DNA of 64,000 nucleotides from Lederbergia citri (GCF_018343625.1 NZ_JAGYPG010000005.1:25032-89031), one strand, 5' to 3'; positions 45,476 through 55,186 are shown, counted from the first letter of the stretch. The notes: generated by a model from the letters alone, not told the origin. Numbers and translations are program-made.

Positions 45476-45598
45476 TTATTTTTTCACAGCATACACAAAA
45501 TGAATGATTTCAAATACTGTTAAATAACATCTCGTTTACAAAAATAATGCTCATTTATTTTTTCGGGTGATAGGTGTGCATAAATGAGTATTCTTTTA
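45476..45598 (-). pseudogene. Methyltransferase 3' relic
   Basis: On the minus strand one frame reads LIYAHLSPEKINEHYF and another YLTVFEIIHFVYAVKK-stop. Together they mirror the tail LIYEHLSPTKINELYF...YLTAFETIHYVHAVKR of the broken methyltransferase at 29972-30580. Only about 40 codons survive, with a frameshift. Confidence 0.75.
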
Positions 45599-45742
45599 TT
45601 GTGAGCGTGTTACCAGATTAATTGTTTCTCCGATGGTTTTAATAGGTGAAGACATAGGGAAGAGTAGTATAAGAGATATGAAACTATTCACACTATTCAA
45701 CGGTTTGTTTTCTGCCAAAACAATGGAGAAAGGAACTTTTTT

Positions 45743-46210
45743 ATGAAAGTAAAAGATTTTATGATTAATAATGTTTATATCATAAATGAAAATGATAGTG
45801 TAAAAAATGCTATAAAACAATTCATAGAACATCATATAGGTGGGATGCCTGTTGTTAATGATAATGGAATTTTAACAGGAATGATTACTGATGGAGATGT
45901 GCTGAGGTTTATCAAACCAAAAAATATATTCGCTTTTGATTACTATTCTTCTTTAACTTATGTTTTTGATAAGGAAAAATTAGAAGAGATTGTAATGTGT
46001 TTAAAGGATGTCCCCGTCCAGCAAATTGCTAAAAGTCGCTCCATTGTAAAAGTGTTTGAGGATGACGATTTAGAGGTAGTATTGGAATTATTGGCAAAGC
46101 ATCATTTTAAAAAAGTGCCGGTGGTGGATAAGGAAAATAAAGTAATTGGGGTTATCAGTCGTGGTGATTTGATACGTACAATTCAGGAAACGTTGATAGA
46201 GAATTTATAA
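45743..46210 (+). CDS. Tandem CBS-domain protein
   Basis: 155 residues with two CBS units (about 1-60 and 95-150): VKDFMINNVYIINENDSVKNA ... GGMPVVNDNGILTGMITDGD and KKVPVVDKENKVIGVISRGD. Such proteins bind adenosine nucleotides as regulatory modules. No effector domain is attached. The ribosome site AAAGGA has long spacing. Confidence 0.88.
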   Translation: MKVKDFMINNVYIINENDSVKNAIKQFIEHHIGGMPVVNDNGILTGMITDGDVLRFIKPKNIFAFDYYSSLTYVFDKEKLEEIVMCLKDVPVQQIAKSRSIVKVFEDDDLEVVLELLAKHHFKKVPVVDKENKVIGVISRGDLIRTIQETLIENL

Positions 46211-46216
46211 ATAAGA

Positions 46217-46242
46217 AAAAGGCTGCTTGAAAACAGCCTTTT
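46217..46242. terminator. Bidirectional terminator
   Basis: AAAAGGCTG and CAGCCTTTT arms with 8-nt loop between convergent genes. Confidence 0.75.
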
Positions 46243-47065
46243 AGCGAACATGCATTTCATTAGGATCGGCATTATGACGCTCGCCACGATCCAAAGAAGC
46301 GATTTTTTCCATATCCGCTTCACTTAATTCAAAATCAAAAATATCGATATTTTCTTTCATCCGTGAAGGCGTGACTGTTTTTGGAATCACAATGACATCT
46401 GTTTGTAACTGCCAGCGAAGAATGACTTGAGCAGGTGTTTTTCCGTATTGCTCTGCCAATTCTTTAATGACAGGATCCTCTAACACCTTCGTCCCGTTCA
46501 TTAAAGGACTGTAGGCTTCTAAATAAATGCCGTGTTTTTTACAAAATTCCTTTAATTCTTTTTGCTGTAAATATGGGTGGCACTCTACTTGGTTAACTGC
46601 AGGCACGACTTCACATTCATCCAATATACTCTGCAAGTGCTCAATCTCAAAGTTACAAACGCCAATTGCTTTTGCACGTCCATCTTTATAGATTTTTTCC
46701 AATGCTTTGTATGTGTCTACATATTGATCAAAATTTGGTGTTGGCCAGTGGATTAAGTAAAGGTCCACATAATCCAGTCCAAGTTTTTCAAGGCTTTCAT
46801 CAAATGCCTTTAACGTATTTTCATATCCTTGATCGGCATTCCAAACCTTCGTTGTAATGAATAATTCCTCGCGTGGAACACTAGTTTTAGCTAGCGCTTC
46901 TCCGACACCTTCTTCATTTCTATAAATCATCGCAGTATCAATTAAACGATAGCCGGCTTCCAGTGCATGCTCTACAGCATTTGCTGCTTCTTCATTCGGA
47001 ACCTTCCACACCCCATAGCCTAACTGCGGTGCACGATTCCCATTGTTAAACGTTATGTATTTCAT
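46241..47065 (-). CDS. Aldo/keto reductase
   Basis: 274 residues from ATG 47065 (AAAGGAAG upstream; an in-frame start 78 nt earlier has none). The AKR signatures GYRLIDTAMIYRNEEGVGEAL, LYLIHWP, GVCNFEIEHL and the NADPH-binding VIPKTVTPSRMKEN are intact, with catalytic Asp, Tyr, Lys and His in place. Reduces aldehydes such as methylglyoxal in relatives (YvgN/YtbE type). Confidence 0.92.
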   Translation of the reverse strand: MKYITFNNGNRAPQLGYGVWKVPNEEAANAVEHALEAGYRLIDTAMIYRNEEGVGEALAKTSVPREELFITTKVWNADQGYENTLKAFDESLEKLGLDYVDLYLIHWPTPNFDQYVDTYKALEKIYKDGRAKAIGVCNFEIEHLQSILDECEVVPAVNQVECHPYLQQKELKEFCKKHGIYLEAYSPLMNGTKVLEDPVIKELAEQYGKTPAQVILRWQLQTDVIVIPKTVTPSRMKENIDIFDFELSEADMEKIASLDRGERHNADPNEMHVR

Positions 47066-47169
47066 GAAATCGCTTCCTTTCTTTATGTATATTAAAAAGT
47101 TTATCATAGATTTTTTAAAAGATGAAATAACTGACATACGCAAAAACCACCTGTGTAGGTGGATTGAGT

Positions 47170-47640
47170 TTATTGCATTTCCTTTGTTGGTCCCATAATA
47201 GGCGGTACAGTTAGTCCTGCCTGGCGTAGTAATACAGTCATTTGCCCTCTGTGATGGGTTTGATGATCGATTAAAGCTCGTAAAAGTGCTCCGCGTAGTG
47301 TTGGACCTCCGAATCCATTTACCTCTTCAAGCAAGGACTCGTCGGTTAGTTTAGTCGTTTCTTCTTTATAGGCATTAATAATTTTTTCGTATGCTGCAAC
47401 TATTTCCGCTACATCAGTAGGGGCAGGTTGGTCTCGCGTAGGGCCAGGAATGTTAAGACCAGCAAAATGGCCAAATGCACCTGCAGCACCAACTAAATGC
47501 CAAGCCAACCATCCAAGACTATTATGACCTTCGATGATGGATTGATCCAGCTTATCATTGGTCATAGCTTTAAATACATTTAATGTTCCTGCAGAAGCAA
47601 CATTCCAATCATTTACAAAATCCTCCACTTTTCGGTACAC
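47170..47640 (-). CDS. DinB-family metal-dependent protein
   Basis: 156 residues from GTG 47640, chosen for AAGGGAG 8 nt upstream. The four-helix DinB fold is suggested by GHNSLGWLAWHL and the late DHQTHHRGQM, which supply the three metal-binding His. Relatives act as thiol transferases; role here unknown. Confidence 0.85.
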   Translation of the reverse strand: MYRKVEDFVNDWNVASAGTLNVFKAMTNDKLDQSIIEGHNSLGWLAWHLVGAAGAFGHFAGLNIPGPTRDQPAPTDVAEIVAAYEKIINAYKEETTKLTDESLLEEVNGFGGPTLRGALLRALIDHQTHHRGQMTVLLRQAGLTVPPIMGPTKEMQ

Positions 47641-47872
47641 ATACAACACTCCCTTATTATTTTTCGTCACAATTTGAATTATAACTAATAGGAGAGTATG
47701 CGTCCAAATGGTTGCTTAAGTTTACTATTTGGTGGTAGAAAAAGTAGCTGAAGGTCACCAATCGAGTTATAGATGACCTTAGCCTTAGAAAAAATAAAGA
47801 TAAAGTTTGTCAAAAGGAAAATAGTAAAATTCACATCCTTTAACGCTTTAGGAAAAAGCTCAGTTTCAAACT

Positions 47873-48538
47873 CTAAAATCTATTAGGAAATTGTCTAACG
47901 ATTGCTTCAGCTATCATATCTGACATTCCTAAAGCTTGCGCCTCAATTTCATCAAAAATTGCAACGTCGGCTTTATAATCTCTTTGAATCATTTTAACCG
48001 CTTCGTCTTTTGTTAAATCTAAATGCATGTAAAACATTTTTCTTACATCTTCTATACCTAAGTTAGGGTTAATGCTGCTTAAAAAGGCGGCAATATCATC
48101 TGCGTTCCGATACCATTGTTTATTCTTTTCTTCTGCTGTTTTGGTATCTCCTTTTACAGATGCTGTGACTAATTCAGCTGCCAAAATCAGATGTTCTTTT
48201 ATCAGCATAGCGTATTGATCCGCAATATGATTACCATAAAAAGGTCTGAGACAATTTCCTAGATCTGTTGCATTCCGTAAAAGCCGTTCCTGAACAAATT
48301 GTAAATCGGGCAAGTTGAATACAATACTGATAATGGTCATCCTTGTCCAGTTAACATGCTCTTCCCAAAGCAGACGATTCATGCTTATAAAATCAACTAC
48401 ATTTTTCCTTATTACTTGGTTGCTCGGAGTAGTAGCAGCTTTAGCTAATACATATCTTACTGGAGCCGTATACTGTGAAATAGGTCCCCAATAAATAGGT
48501 TGTGAATAAGTAGGCATTGTATTTCGAAAGTAGTACAT
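47873..48538 (-). CDS. Conserved hypothetical helical protein
   Basis: 221 residues from ATG 48538 (AGGGAG upstream). Mostly helical, with WEEHVNWTRMTIISIVFNLPD and HLDLTKDEAVKMIQRDYKAD as landmarks. It resembles a Bacillus family sometimes labelled acetylglutamate kinase in databases, but no kinase motif is visible, so I do not transfer that name. Confidence 0.75.
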   Translation of the reverse strand: MYYFRNTMPTYSQPIYWGPISQYTAPVRYVLAKAATTPSNQVIRKNVVDFISMNRLLWEEHVNWTRMTIISIVFNLPDLQFVQERLLRNATDLGNCLRPFYGNHIADQYAMLIKEHLILAAELVTASVKGDTKTAEEKNKQWYRNADDIAAFLSSINPNLGIEDVRKMFYMHLDLTKDEAVKMIQRDYKADVAIFDEIEAQALGMSDMIAEAIVRQFPNRF

Positions 48539-48810
48539 TCTACATTCTCTCCCTATATCCATAAATAGATTTTTTATGTTAGTATACTCAATCTACTGGT
48601 ATAGGTGATTGTCCTAAGAAAATAAACTCGCTCCATAGGGACGATTTAAAAAAACTGATATATTATCAACCTTTGACCTCATTCTTGCAATAAAACCTTG
48701 TGAAAGAACATAGTTTGTCGTGCTATTTTCTTTAACAACATAAAGTTGTTTTACCATTAATTTACTTTACGATAATATAAATCTATTAATATGAAGAAAT
48801 GGGAGATTCT
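48539..48810. other. Intergenic region between divergent genes
   Basis: Must contain divergent promoters; no clear motif is seen. Confidence 0.35.
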
Positions 48811-49320
48811 ATGAGATTTAGAAGAATTCATAAAAGTGATATTCTTGAGCTTGACGAGTTATTTAGAAATTGTCTTAAAGATTTAGTCATTCGTGAAAAA
48901 AAGGATTCTACCCTTATTGCTGATGAAGTTGAAAATTTAAATCGAGTTGTACAAGAAAGTTACGATAATAATGAAGTGCATTTTTTTGTAACAGAAATCC
49001 AAAATAAAATTGTTGGATCTATAGCACTGAAAAGACCTAATCGGGATATTACCGAAAATATTAATACAATTCCAAATGTATATGAGGTTGCGGGCGTATA
49101 TATACTTCCAAGTTTTCAAAGGCAGGGCGTTGGGCAATTTATGTTCCAACAGATTAAAAAAGAATTAGCCCTTCAAGGTAAAAAGGAATTTTATCTTGAT
49201 GCTGGTTTTTCAAGTTCGCAACAATATTGGAAACATGTATTAGGAGAACCTTCAGTTATTCTTGAGGATTACTGGGGACAAGGTGAACACCATCTTATAT
49301 GGTTTCGTACATTAACTTGA
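48811..49320 (+). CDS. GNAT N-acetyltransferase
   Basis: 169 residues from ATG 48811 (AATGGGAG upstream). VAGVYILPSFQRQGVGQFMFQQIKKE is the acetyl-CoA binding motif A and EFYLDAGFSSSQQYW the following strand. Substrate unknown. Confidence 0.87.
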   Translation: MRFRRIHKSDILELDELFRNCLKDLVIREKKDSTLIADEVENLNRVVQESYDNNEVHFFVTEIQNKIVGSIALKRPNRDITENINTIPNVYEVAGVYILPSFQRQGVGQFMFQQIKKELALQGKKEFYLDAGFSSSQQYWKHVLGEPSVILEDYWGQGEHHLIWFRTLT

Positions 49321-49466
49321 CCTACTTCATAAATTTGATCCTGTGATAAATTGATTGAGTTATATTTATCATTTTTGGATATGCAGCCTATACAAATTGA
49401 TAAGTGCCTTCGTAAGATATGAGCAAGAGCCTGTTTTTGAGCTTTTATGGAGGTGACAAAGAGAGA

Positions 49467-51953
49467 ATGGAAAATGTTTTAATTGAAACTGAGAAAGAAA
49501 ATAAAAGTTTGTGTTCTAATAAAGATACATTCAATATTCATGGGGAATTAAAATGTAGAATAGATCAAATGGATGTAAGTCATGAAAAAATGCATCCTAA
49601 TATTACCATTTCAGTATGTGGATTCATTGAAATTTTTATTAAAAGCAAAGAAACATGTTACAAATCTAAAAAACTTAAAATCCATCAAGTGAAAAATATT
49701 TCAATCATTGTTCCCCCTCATGCCAAATTAAAGTCTGAACTTACCGATTTTCGAATTATTCCAAATTCCCGTCATGGCAATAAATCACCGCTTAAGATTA
49801 TTTTCTGTTGTAACACCTTCTTCATTAAAAACAAAGAAGAAAATCCGAATTGTTCAGTATTAGTGTCTGATTTTGAGATTACGTTGAATAATGTCAATTT
49901 CGAAATAATTCCTGATATGAATATAGAACATAATGAATTCAAAATTGTATCCAATATAATAAGCCTGGAACACTGTATCCCTAATGAGAAAGATGATTGT
50001 GGCACGACTAGAAAACGTAATCCTAAAAAATGCAATTGTAAACATATTTGTTACTGTGGCCCATTACATGATGTTGAGCCAGCTGACGATAGCGTGCCAA
50101 TTCATGATTTCAAACCGACCGTCGTCTTTGAACCAACCAGCGAAATCGAACCGACTGTCGACTTTGACCCAACAAGTGACATCGAACCAACCATCTACTT
50201 TGAATCGGCCAGCGAAATCGAACCGACCGTCGACTTTGACCCAACGAGTGAAATCGAACCAACCATCTACTTTGAATCGGCCAGCGAAATGGAACCGACC
50301 GCCGACTTTGAATCAACGAGTAACATCGAACCAACCATCTACTTTGAATCGACCAGCGAAATCGAACCGACTGTCGACTTTGACCCAACGAGTGAAATCG
50401 AACCAACCATCTACTTTGAATCGGCCAGCGAAATGGAACCGACTGTTGACTTTGACCCGACGAGTGATCTCGAACCAACCATCAGCTTTGAATCGACCAG
50501 TAAAATCGAACCGACCGCCGACTTTAACCCAACAAGCGACATCGAATCAACCATCAACTTTGAATCGGCCAGCGAAATCGAACGGACTGTCGACTTTGAC
50601 CCAACGAGTGACATCGAACCAACTATCTACTTTGAATCGGCCAGCGAAATCGAACCGACCGCCGACTTTGACCCGACGAGTGACATGGAACCAACCATCT
50701 ACTTTGAATCGGCCAGCGAAATCGAACCGACGGCCGACTTGGAATCAACGAGTGACATCGAACCAACCATCTACTTTGAATCGACCAGCGAAATGGAACC
50801 GACTGTCGACTTTGACCCAACGAGTGACATCGAACCAACCATCTACTTTGAATCGGCCAGCGAAATCGAACCGATCGCCGACTTTGAATCAACGAGTGAC
50901 ATCGAACCAACCATCTACTTTGAATCGGCCAGCGAAATCGAACCGACCGCCGACTTTGAATCAATAAGTGACATTGAACCAACTATCTTCTTTGAATCGC
51001 CCAACGAAATCGAACCGACCGTCGATTTTGACCCAACGAGTGATATCGAACCAACCTTCGAATTTGAATCGAGCAGCAAAATCGAACCGACCGTCGACTT
51101 TGAGCAAACAAGTGACATCGAACCAACCATCAACTTTGAATCGGCCAGCGAAATCGAACCGATCGCCGACTTTGAATCAATAAGTGAAATTGAACCAACT
51201 ATCTACTTTGAATCGGCCAACGAAATCGAACCGACCGTCGAGTTTGAGCCAACGAGTGATATCCAACCAACCTTCGACTTTGAATCGAACAGCGAAATCG
51301 AACCGACTGTAGACTTTGACCCAACGAGTTACATTGAACCAACCTTCGACTTTGAATCAACCAGCGACATCGAATCAACTCGCCACAGCGAACCAAACCA
51401 GGACATCCAAGCAATCAATGATTACGATCTGCAACTTGATATAGATGAAATTGATGCAGATTATTCGGAAATGGATAAAGACCTACGGGATGTTAAGTTG
51501 AAAGATATTTTGAGGCAAAATTATCCGCAATTACAAGAGCACCTTATCGAGGCAGATACCATATTAGTATCATCGGGCATTATTGGGCAACTCGTAGACA
51601 ATCAAGAAATTGTCCATTTTGATCGGGTTTGGATTAATAGTGAAAGCATCGAACATTTTTATTATGATTATGCTGGTAATTTGATGGTCTATGAACCTGG
51701 TGATTATCGAATCTCCCATTATGTGCTATCCGATGAAATTGGATATTTTTCAATGAATGCAAACGGTGAAATCATTTCTCCATTGAGTTACTATAAGGGA
51801 GCGGGTGATGATTATTATATTGATGCCGCAGAAACGATCATAAGTGTAAAAGAAACCCCTGCGGCCTTGCAATTACAGAATGTAACGGGCAACGCTGTTA
51901 TTCTCTCTCCAAATAAAGAGAGCATTGCGGTAATAGCAATCAAGAAGATTTAG
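49467..51953 (+). CDS. Giant repeat protein with possible BclA/C1q-like C-terminal head
   Basis: 828 residues from ATG 49467 (GGAGGTG upstream). The N-terminal ~190 residues are beta-rich with scattered Cys, then a Cys cluster KCNCKHICYCG. From 50112 to 51407 come 36 units of 12 residues alternating EPTVDFDPTSDI and EPTIYFESASEI types. The last ~130 residues, with PGDYRISHYVLSDEIGYF, NANGEIISPL and LQLQNVTGNAVILSP, read like the TNF/C1q-fold head of exosporium protein BclA. No signal peptide is seen, as expected for a spore-surface protein made in the mother cell. Layout (anchor, stalk, head) mimics BclA with a non-collagen stalk. This role is inference. Confidence 0.75.
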   Translation: MENVLIETEKENKSLCSNKDTFNIHGELKCRIDQMDVSHEKMHPNITISVCGFIEIFIKSKETCYKSKKLKIHQVKNISIIVPPHAKLKSELTDFRIIPNSRHGNKSPLKIIFCCNTFFIKNKEENPNCSVLVSDFEITLNNVNFEIIPDMNIEHNEFKIVSNIISLEHCIPNEKDDCGTTRKRNPKKCNCKHICYCGPLHDVEPADDSVPIHDFKPTVVFEPTSEIEPTVDFDPTSDIEPTIYFESASEIEPTVDFDPTSEIEPTIYFESASEMEPTADFESTSNIEPTIYFESTSEIEPTVDFDPTSEIEPTIYFESASEMEPTVDFDPTSDLEPTISFESTSKIEPTADFNPTSDIESTINFESASEIERTVDFDPTSDIEPTIYFESASEIEPTADFDPTSDMEPTIYFESASEIEPTADLESTSDIEPTIYFESTSEMEPTVDFDPTSDIEPTIYFESASEIEPIADFESTSDIEPTIYFESASEIEPTADFESISDIEPTIFFESPNEIEPTVDFDPTSDIEPTFEFESSSKIEPTVDFEQTSDIEPTINFESASEIEPIADFESISEIEPTIYFESANEIEPTVEFEPTSDIQPTFDFESNSEIEPTVDFDPTSYIEPTFDFESTSDIESTRHSEPNQDIQAINDYDLQLDIDEIDADYSEMDKDLRDVKLKDILRQNYPQLQEHLIEADTILVSSGIIGQLVDNQEIVHFDRVWINSESIEHFYYDYAGNLMVYEPGDYRISHYVLSDEIGYFSMNANGEIISPLSYYKGAGDDYYIDAAETIISVKETPAALQLQNVTGNAVILSPNKESIAVIAIKKI
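50112..51407 (+). repeat. 36 tandem 36-bp coding repeats
   Basis: Thirty-six degenerate 36-bp units, organised as 72-bp pairs (a DFDPTS type and a YFESAS type). Third-position differences and order changes show repeated unequal exchange. Because of the periodicity, long false frames open in other phases and on the minus strand. Confidence 0.95.
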
Positions 51954-51954
51954 G

Positions 51955-51986
51955 AAAACTTCTATATAATTTATAGAAGTTTTTTC
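51955..51986 (+). terminator. Terminator of the repeat-protein gene
   Basis: Perfect 12-bp arms 51955-51966 and 51972-51983 with T run. Confidence 0.85.
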
Positions 51987-52062
51987 TTTATTTCGGAGTT
52001 AAATTATATCGGTTTCTAGTAGGTTATGCATGGCGGATAAGACTTATGGAGGGTTTAAGTTT

Positions 52063-52179
52063 ATGAAAAATTATGTTAATATTCAAAATATAACATACAT
52101 TTTTTCAGTCATCGCTTGCAGAAAAATACTTTTTTTACAAGGGAGGAAGAGAAATGTTGGAGGTTACGGAGAAAAGTAA
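52063..52179 (+). CDS. Possible 38-codon leader ORF overlapping sat
   Basis: ATG 52063 lies 9 nt after GGAGGG and encodes 38 residues starting MKNYVNIQNITYIF; it ends 26 nt inside sat in another frame. It could modulate sat translation or be chance. Confidence 0.25.
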   Translation: MKNYVNIQNITYIFSVIACRKILFLQGRKRNVGGYGEK

Positions 52180-53893
52180 ATTTGCCAATTACCCACAACA
52201 GCCGCATGGCGGAAAATTAGTGAATAAAGTGGTAACGGGCGAAGAATTGGAGGCGGAATTAATCAGGGCAAAGCAGCTCCCAACGATTATGGTAGACTTG
52301 GAAGCTGTTATAACACTTGAGATGATAGCTACTGGTGTTTTATCCCCTAATGAGGGATTTATGAATAAAGAAGACTATCATTCTGTACTGACGACAGGCC
52401 GATTGAAAAGCGGATTAATTTGGCCAGCACCGCTTAGCTTTGCTCCAATTGGTAATCGCAATAAAGAAGTTATTCTTACTCTTTCAATTGGCGATGAAGT
52501 TACACTTGCCGATGAAAAAAATGATCCTGTTGCGATTCTAAAAATAGAGGATATTTTTGATTACGATAAAGATTTTCGTGCATCCCACCTATTTGGTACG
52601 ACGGATCGCAATCACCCAGGAGTCGATGCTATTTATAGGAGAATGGGAGATACTGCGCTAGGTGGACCTATTAAGTTATTGCGACGAGTGAATTGGGGGC
52701 CGTTTGAAAAGCTTCGACTCGAACCGCAAGATACGTGGCGAATATTTTATGAAGAAAAGAAGTTTCGCTCAACAGCAGGTTTTATTACAGGAGCAAATCC
52801 TTTACATAGAGGGCACGAATACATTCATAAAAATGCACTTGAAGAAGTAGATGGATTGTTTTTACAACCGTTAGTGGAAATGGCGAAACGCGAATACACC
52901 CGCCATGAGTTTCGTATGCTTGCGTATAAAAGTGTTCTAGAAACTTATTACCCGAAGGGTCGTTCCATTTTAGCCCCGCTTAGAGTGACGTATATTTTTG
53001 CCGGACCAAGGGAAACGGTTTTACATGCATTAATTATGAAAAACTATGGTTGTACACATGCACTAATCGGCCGAGACCACGCAGGAATTGGCGATTATTA
53101 CGATAAGTATGCGAGCCATAGAATTTTCGATCAGTTTAAACCAGCTGAACTGGGTATTGATGTTCGCTTATACTATGAAGTTTTTTACTGCACGCGCTGT
53201 GATACCCCGGGGACTGTTCAATCTTGTCCACATGATGAGCGTTATCGCATCAGCATTTCCGGTACAGGAATTCGCGAGATGCTTCGTCACGGGATTATGC
53301 CGCCAAAAGAAATTGTTCGTCCTGAATCGGCTAGAATTGCAATGCAGGGAGTTCAGCCTAAAGGGCTTGATGAAGATGGAAACGCTATCTCACCTGTTGG
53401 AAAAACGATTAAGAGTATGTTCCCGTTTTATTTGGAGAGAACGAGGCTTGGTGGACCGAAGCGGAACACCCCTTTAACTATCGAAGAATTGACAAATCTT
53501 GATTTGGAAATGGCCAATTTGGATGTTCGTTCAAATGCAGACCGAATTTATCGGGACATTTTTGAAGCGTATAGTAGTGTTGGAGATATAAATCGTAATT
53601 TGCAACCGGAATGGGTAGCAGATGCGCGAGAAGCATTAAAACATCAACAGGAAATGGTCATCGAAGATTTGGAGGAAAAGGTGAAACAAGCTCCAGTCAC
53701 AGCTTCCGATGAATTTATGTATCAAGATAAAGAAGAGGCAGAACAGGAATTGGAAGTTGCCAAAAAGATACTTTCAGATATTCCAAAGGTTCTGCGGGAT
53801 GACGATATTAATTATCGATCGTGGAACACATTGCCATATCGTCGCTATCGTGGAAGCGATGAAACGAATAAGAAGATAGAAGAAAAAAATTAG
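52154..53893 (+). CDS. sat: Sulfate adenylyltransferase with long C-terminal extension
   Basis: 579 residues. The catalytic HxGH is ANPLHRGHEY and the second motif IGRDHAGIGDYY is intact; CTRCDTPGTVQSCPHD is a likely zinc site. Makes adenosine phosphosulfate from ATP and sulfate. The common bacterial enzyme ends near 380-390; here ~190 more residues follow, helical and charged, without an APS-kinase P-loop. Monocistronic, with no other sulfate-assimilation gene nearby. Ribosome site AGGGAGGAAG. Confidence 0.9.
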   Translation: MLEVTEKSKFANYPQQPHGGKLVNKVVTGEELEAELIRAKQLPTIMVDLEAVITLEMIATGVLSPNEGFMNKEDYHSVLTTGRLKSGLIWPAPLSFAPIGNRNKEVILTLSIGDEVTLADEKNDPVAILKIEDIFDYDKDFRASHLFGTTDRNHPGVDAIYRRMGDTALGGPIKLLRRVNWGPFEKLRLEPQDTWRIFYEEKKFRSTAGFITGANPLHRGHEYIHKNALEEVDGLFLQPLVEMAKREYTRHEFRMLAYKSVLETYYPKGRSILAPLRVTYIFAGPRETVLHALIMKNYGCTHALIGRDHAGIGDYYDKYASHRIFDQFKPAELGIDVRLYYEVFYCTRCDTPGTVQSCPHDERYRISISGTGIREMLRHGIMPPKEIVRPESARIAMQGVQPKGLDEDGNAISPVGKTIKSMFPFYLERTRLGGPKRNTPLTIEELTNLDLEMANLDVRSNADRIYRDIFEAYSSVGDINRNLQPEWVADAREALKHQQEMVIEDLEEKVKQAPVTASDEFMYQDKEEAEQELEVAKKILSDIPKVLRDDDINYRSWNTLPYRRYRGSDETNKKIEEKN

Positions 53894-53897
53894 TTTA

Positions 53898-53946
53898 AAA
53901 AAATCCGCTAATTGGCACTCCGATTGGCGGATTTTTGTATAAAGTG
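53898..53946 (+). terminator. sat terminator
   Basis: AAAAATCCGC and GCGGATTTTT, 10-bp arms, with T tail. Confidence 0.8.
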
Positions 53947-54044
53947 AAAATTCCTTTATTGGATAATTAGTGAAATTTTTAAAGGTTATTTATTGTCTTC
54001 CCAGAATATAAGTAGTAATAGATGATATTAGGGAGGGACAGGCT

Positions 54045-54872
54045 ATGGCAATTCAAGGTGGAAAATATATTAAGATTGAACCCGGTGTAGAATTATTTGT
54101 TCAGGATGTTGGCATTGGAGATCCAATTGTTTTCATTCCGGGATGGACTTTTACAACGGAAGTTTTCTCAAAGCAAATTGAGTACTTTCAGAAAACCAAC
54201 CGTGTAATTGTAATGGATCCCCGCAGTCATGGTAGATCATCCATCACATTACATGGCAATGATTACGTAACGCATGGAGCGGATTTGGTTAAAGTAATAG
54301 AGGCTCTAGAACTGAAAAATGTTACATTAGTTGGATGGTCGTTCGGCTGTTTGACGATATGGGAATATATAAAACAGCAAGGCACAGAAAATATTAAATC
54401 ATTGGCTTTTATAGATCTATCCCCAAAACCGTTATCAATCAACCATGAACAAGACTGGGTTGAGGGGCCACTTGATGAAATTGCCGCTGCCTATACCCAT
54501 TATCTTCAAGATCGAGATAAGCAACGAGAGTTTATTAGCGGTTATGCTACCGGTGTCATGGTACAAAGAGAGTTAGAGGAAAATGAGCTAAGCTGGCTAG
54601 TGGAACAATCTTTAAAAACACCACATTATATTGCTGCTAATTTATTTGCTTCTGGGATGTTTTCCGATTATCGAGAAGAAGCCAAACTTGCTAGCGAGTC
54701 AGTCCCTGTCCTTACAGTTATTGCCGAACACTGGGCTCCTATTGCAAAAGCATTTACCGAAAGGATTTCCCCTAAATCGTCAATTGAAGTTCTCGGTGGA
54801 CATCTCATGTTTTGGGAACATGATGAAAAGTTTAACACGATGTTGGAAAATTTTTTAATGGAAAATAGTTAA
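54045..54872 (+). CDS. Alpha/beta hydrolase
   Basis: 275 residues. Nucleophile elbow GWSFGC, the early GDPIVFIPGWTF oxyanion region, MDPRSHGRSS and the late His in LGGHLMFWEH complete an alpha/beta-hydrolase of the haloperoxidase/esterase type. Cytosolic. Ribosome site AGGGAGGGACAGG. Confidence 0.88.
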   Translation: MAIQGGKYIKIEPGVELFVQDVGIGDPIVFIPGWTFTTEVFSKQIEYFQKTNRVIVMDPRSHGRSSITLHGNDYVTHGADLVKVIEALELKNVTLVGWSFGCLTIWEYIKQQGTENIKSLAFIDLSPKPLSINHEQDWVEGPLDEIAAAYTHYLQDRDKQREFISGYATGVMVQRELEENELSWLVEQSLKTPHYIAANLFASGMFSDYREEAKLASESVPVLTVIAEHWAPIAKAFTERISPKSSIEVLGGHLMFWEHDEKFNTMLENFLMENS

Positions 54873-54888
54873 AGTAATATATCATAAT

Positions 54889-54927
54889 AAAATTCCTTGC
54901 CTCCTAAAAAAGGCCAAGGAATTTTTC
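54889..54927 (+). terminator. Rho-independent terminator
   Basis: AAAATTCCTTG and CAAGGAATTTT perfect arms (54889-54899, 54915-54925) with T run. Confidence 0.8.
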
Positions 54928-55103
54928 AACTCTGCATTTTATTGACAAATATGGGTTTAGAGGATATCAAAGAACTGATAAAAGGATAGAATCTAAATTT
55001 TGATTAACATCCGTTGATTTCCAGTGGGTGTATGTATTTTTCGAGTGCAAGTCAAATGAATGTTGTTGTATAATACTTACATAGTTTCTGGAGGTGATAT
55101 CAC

Positions 55104-55178
55104 ATGGCGTATTATACAGTGCCAGGGCTTGGATCGTCTCATGCAAAGCCTATTATGACAGGGCGATTCTTTGCATGA
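55104..55178 (+). CDS. 24-residue small peptide
   Basis: Reads MAYYTVPGLGSSHAKPIMTG then RFFA, behind a strong GGAGGTGAT site. A second tiny frame directly after it starts MKYYT. No family recognised. Confidence 0.4.
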   Translation: MAYYTVPGLGSSHAKPIMTGRFFA

Positions 55179-55186
55179 GGTGGAGA

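Noticed and set aside
49984..51414. Several long frames in other phases and on the minus strand of the repeat gene
   Set aside because: They arise from the 36-bp periodicity; none has a ribosome site or non-repeat sequence.
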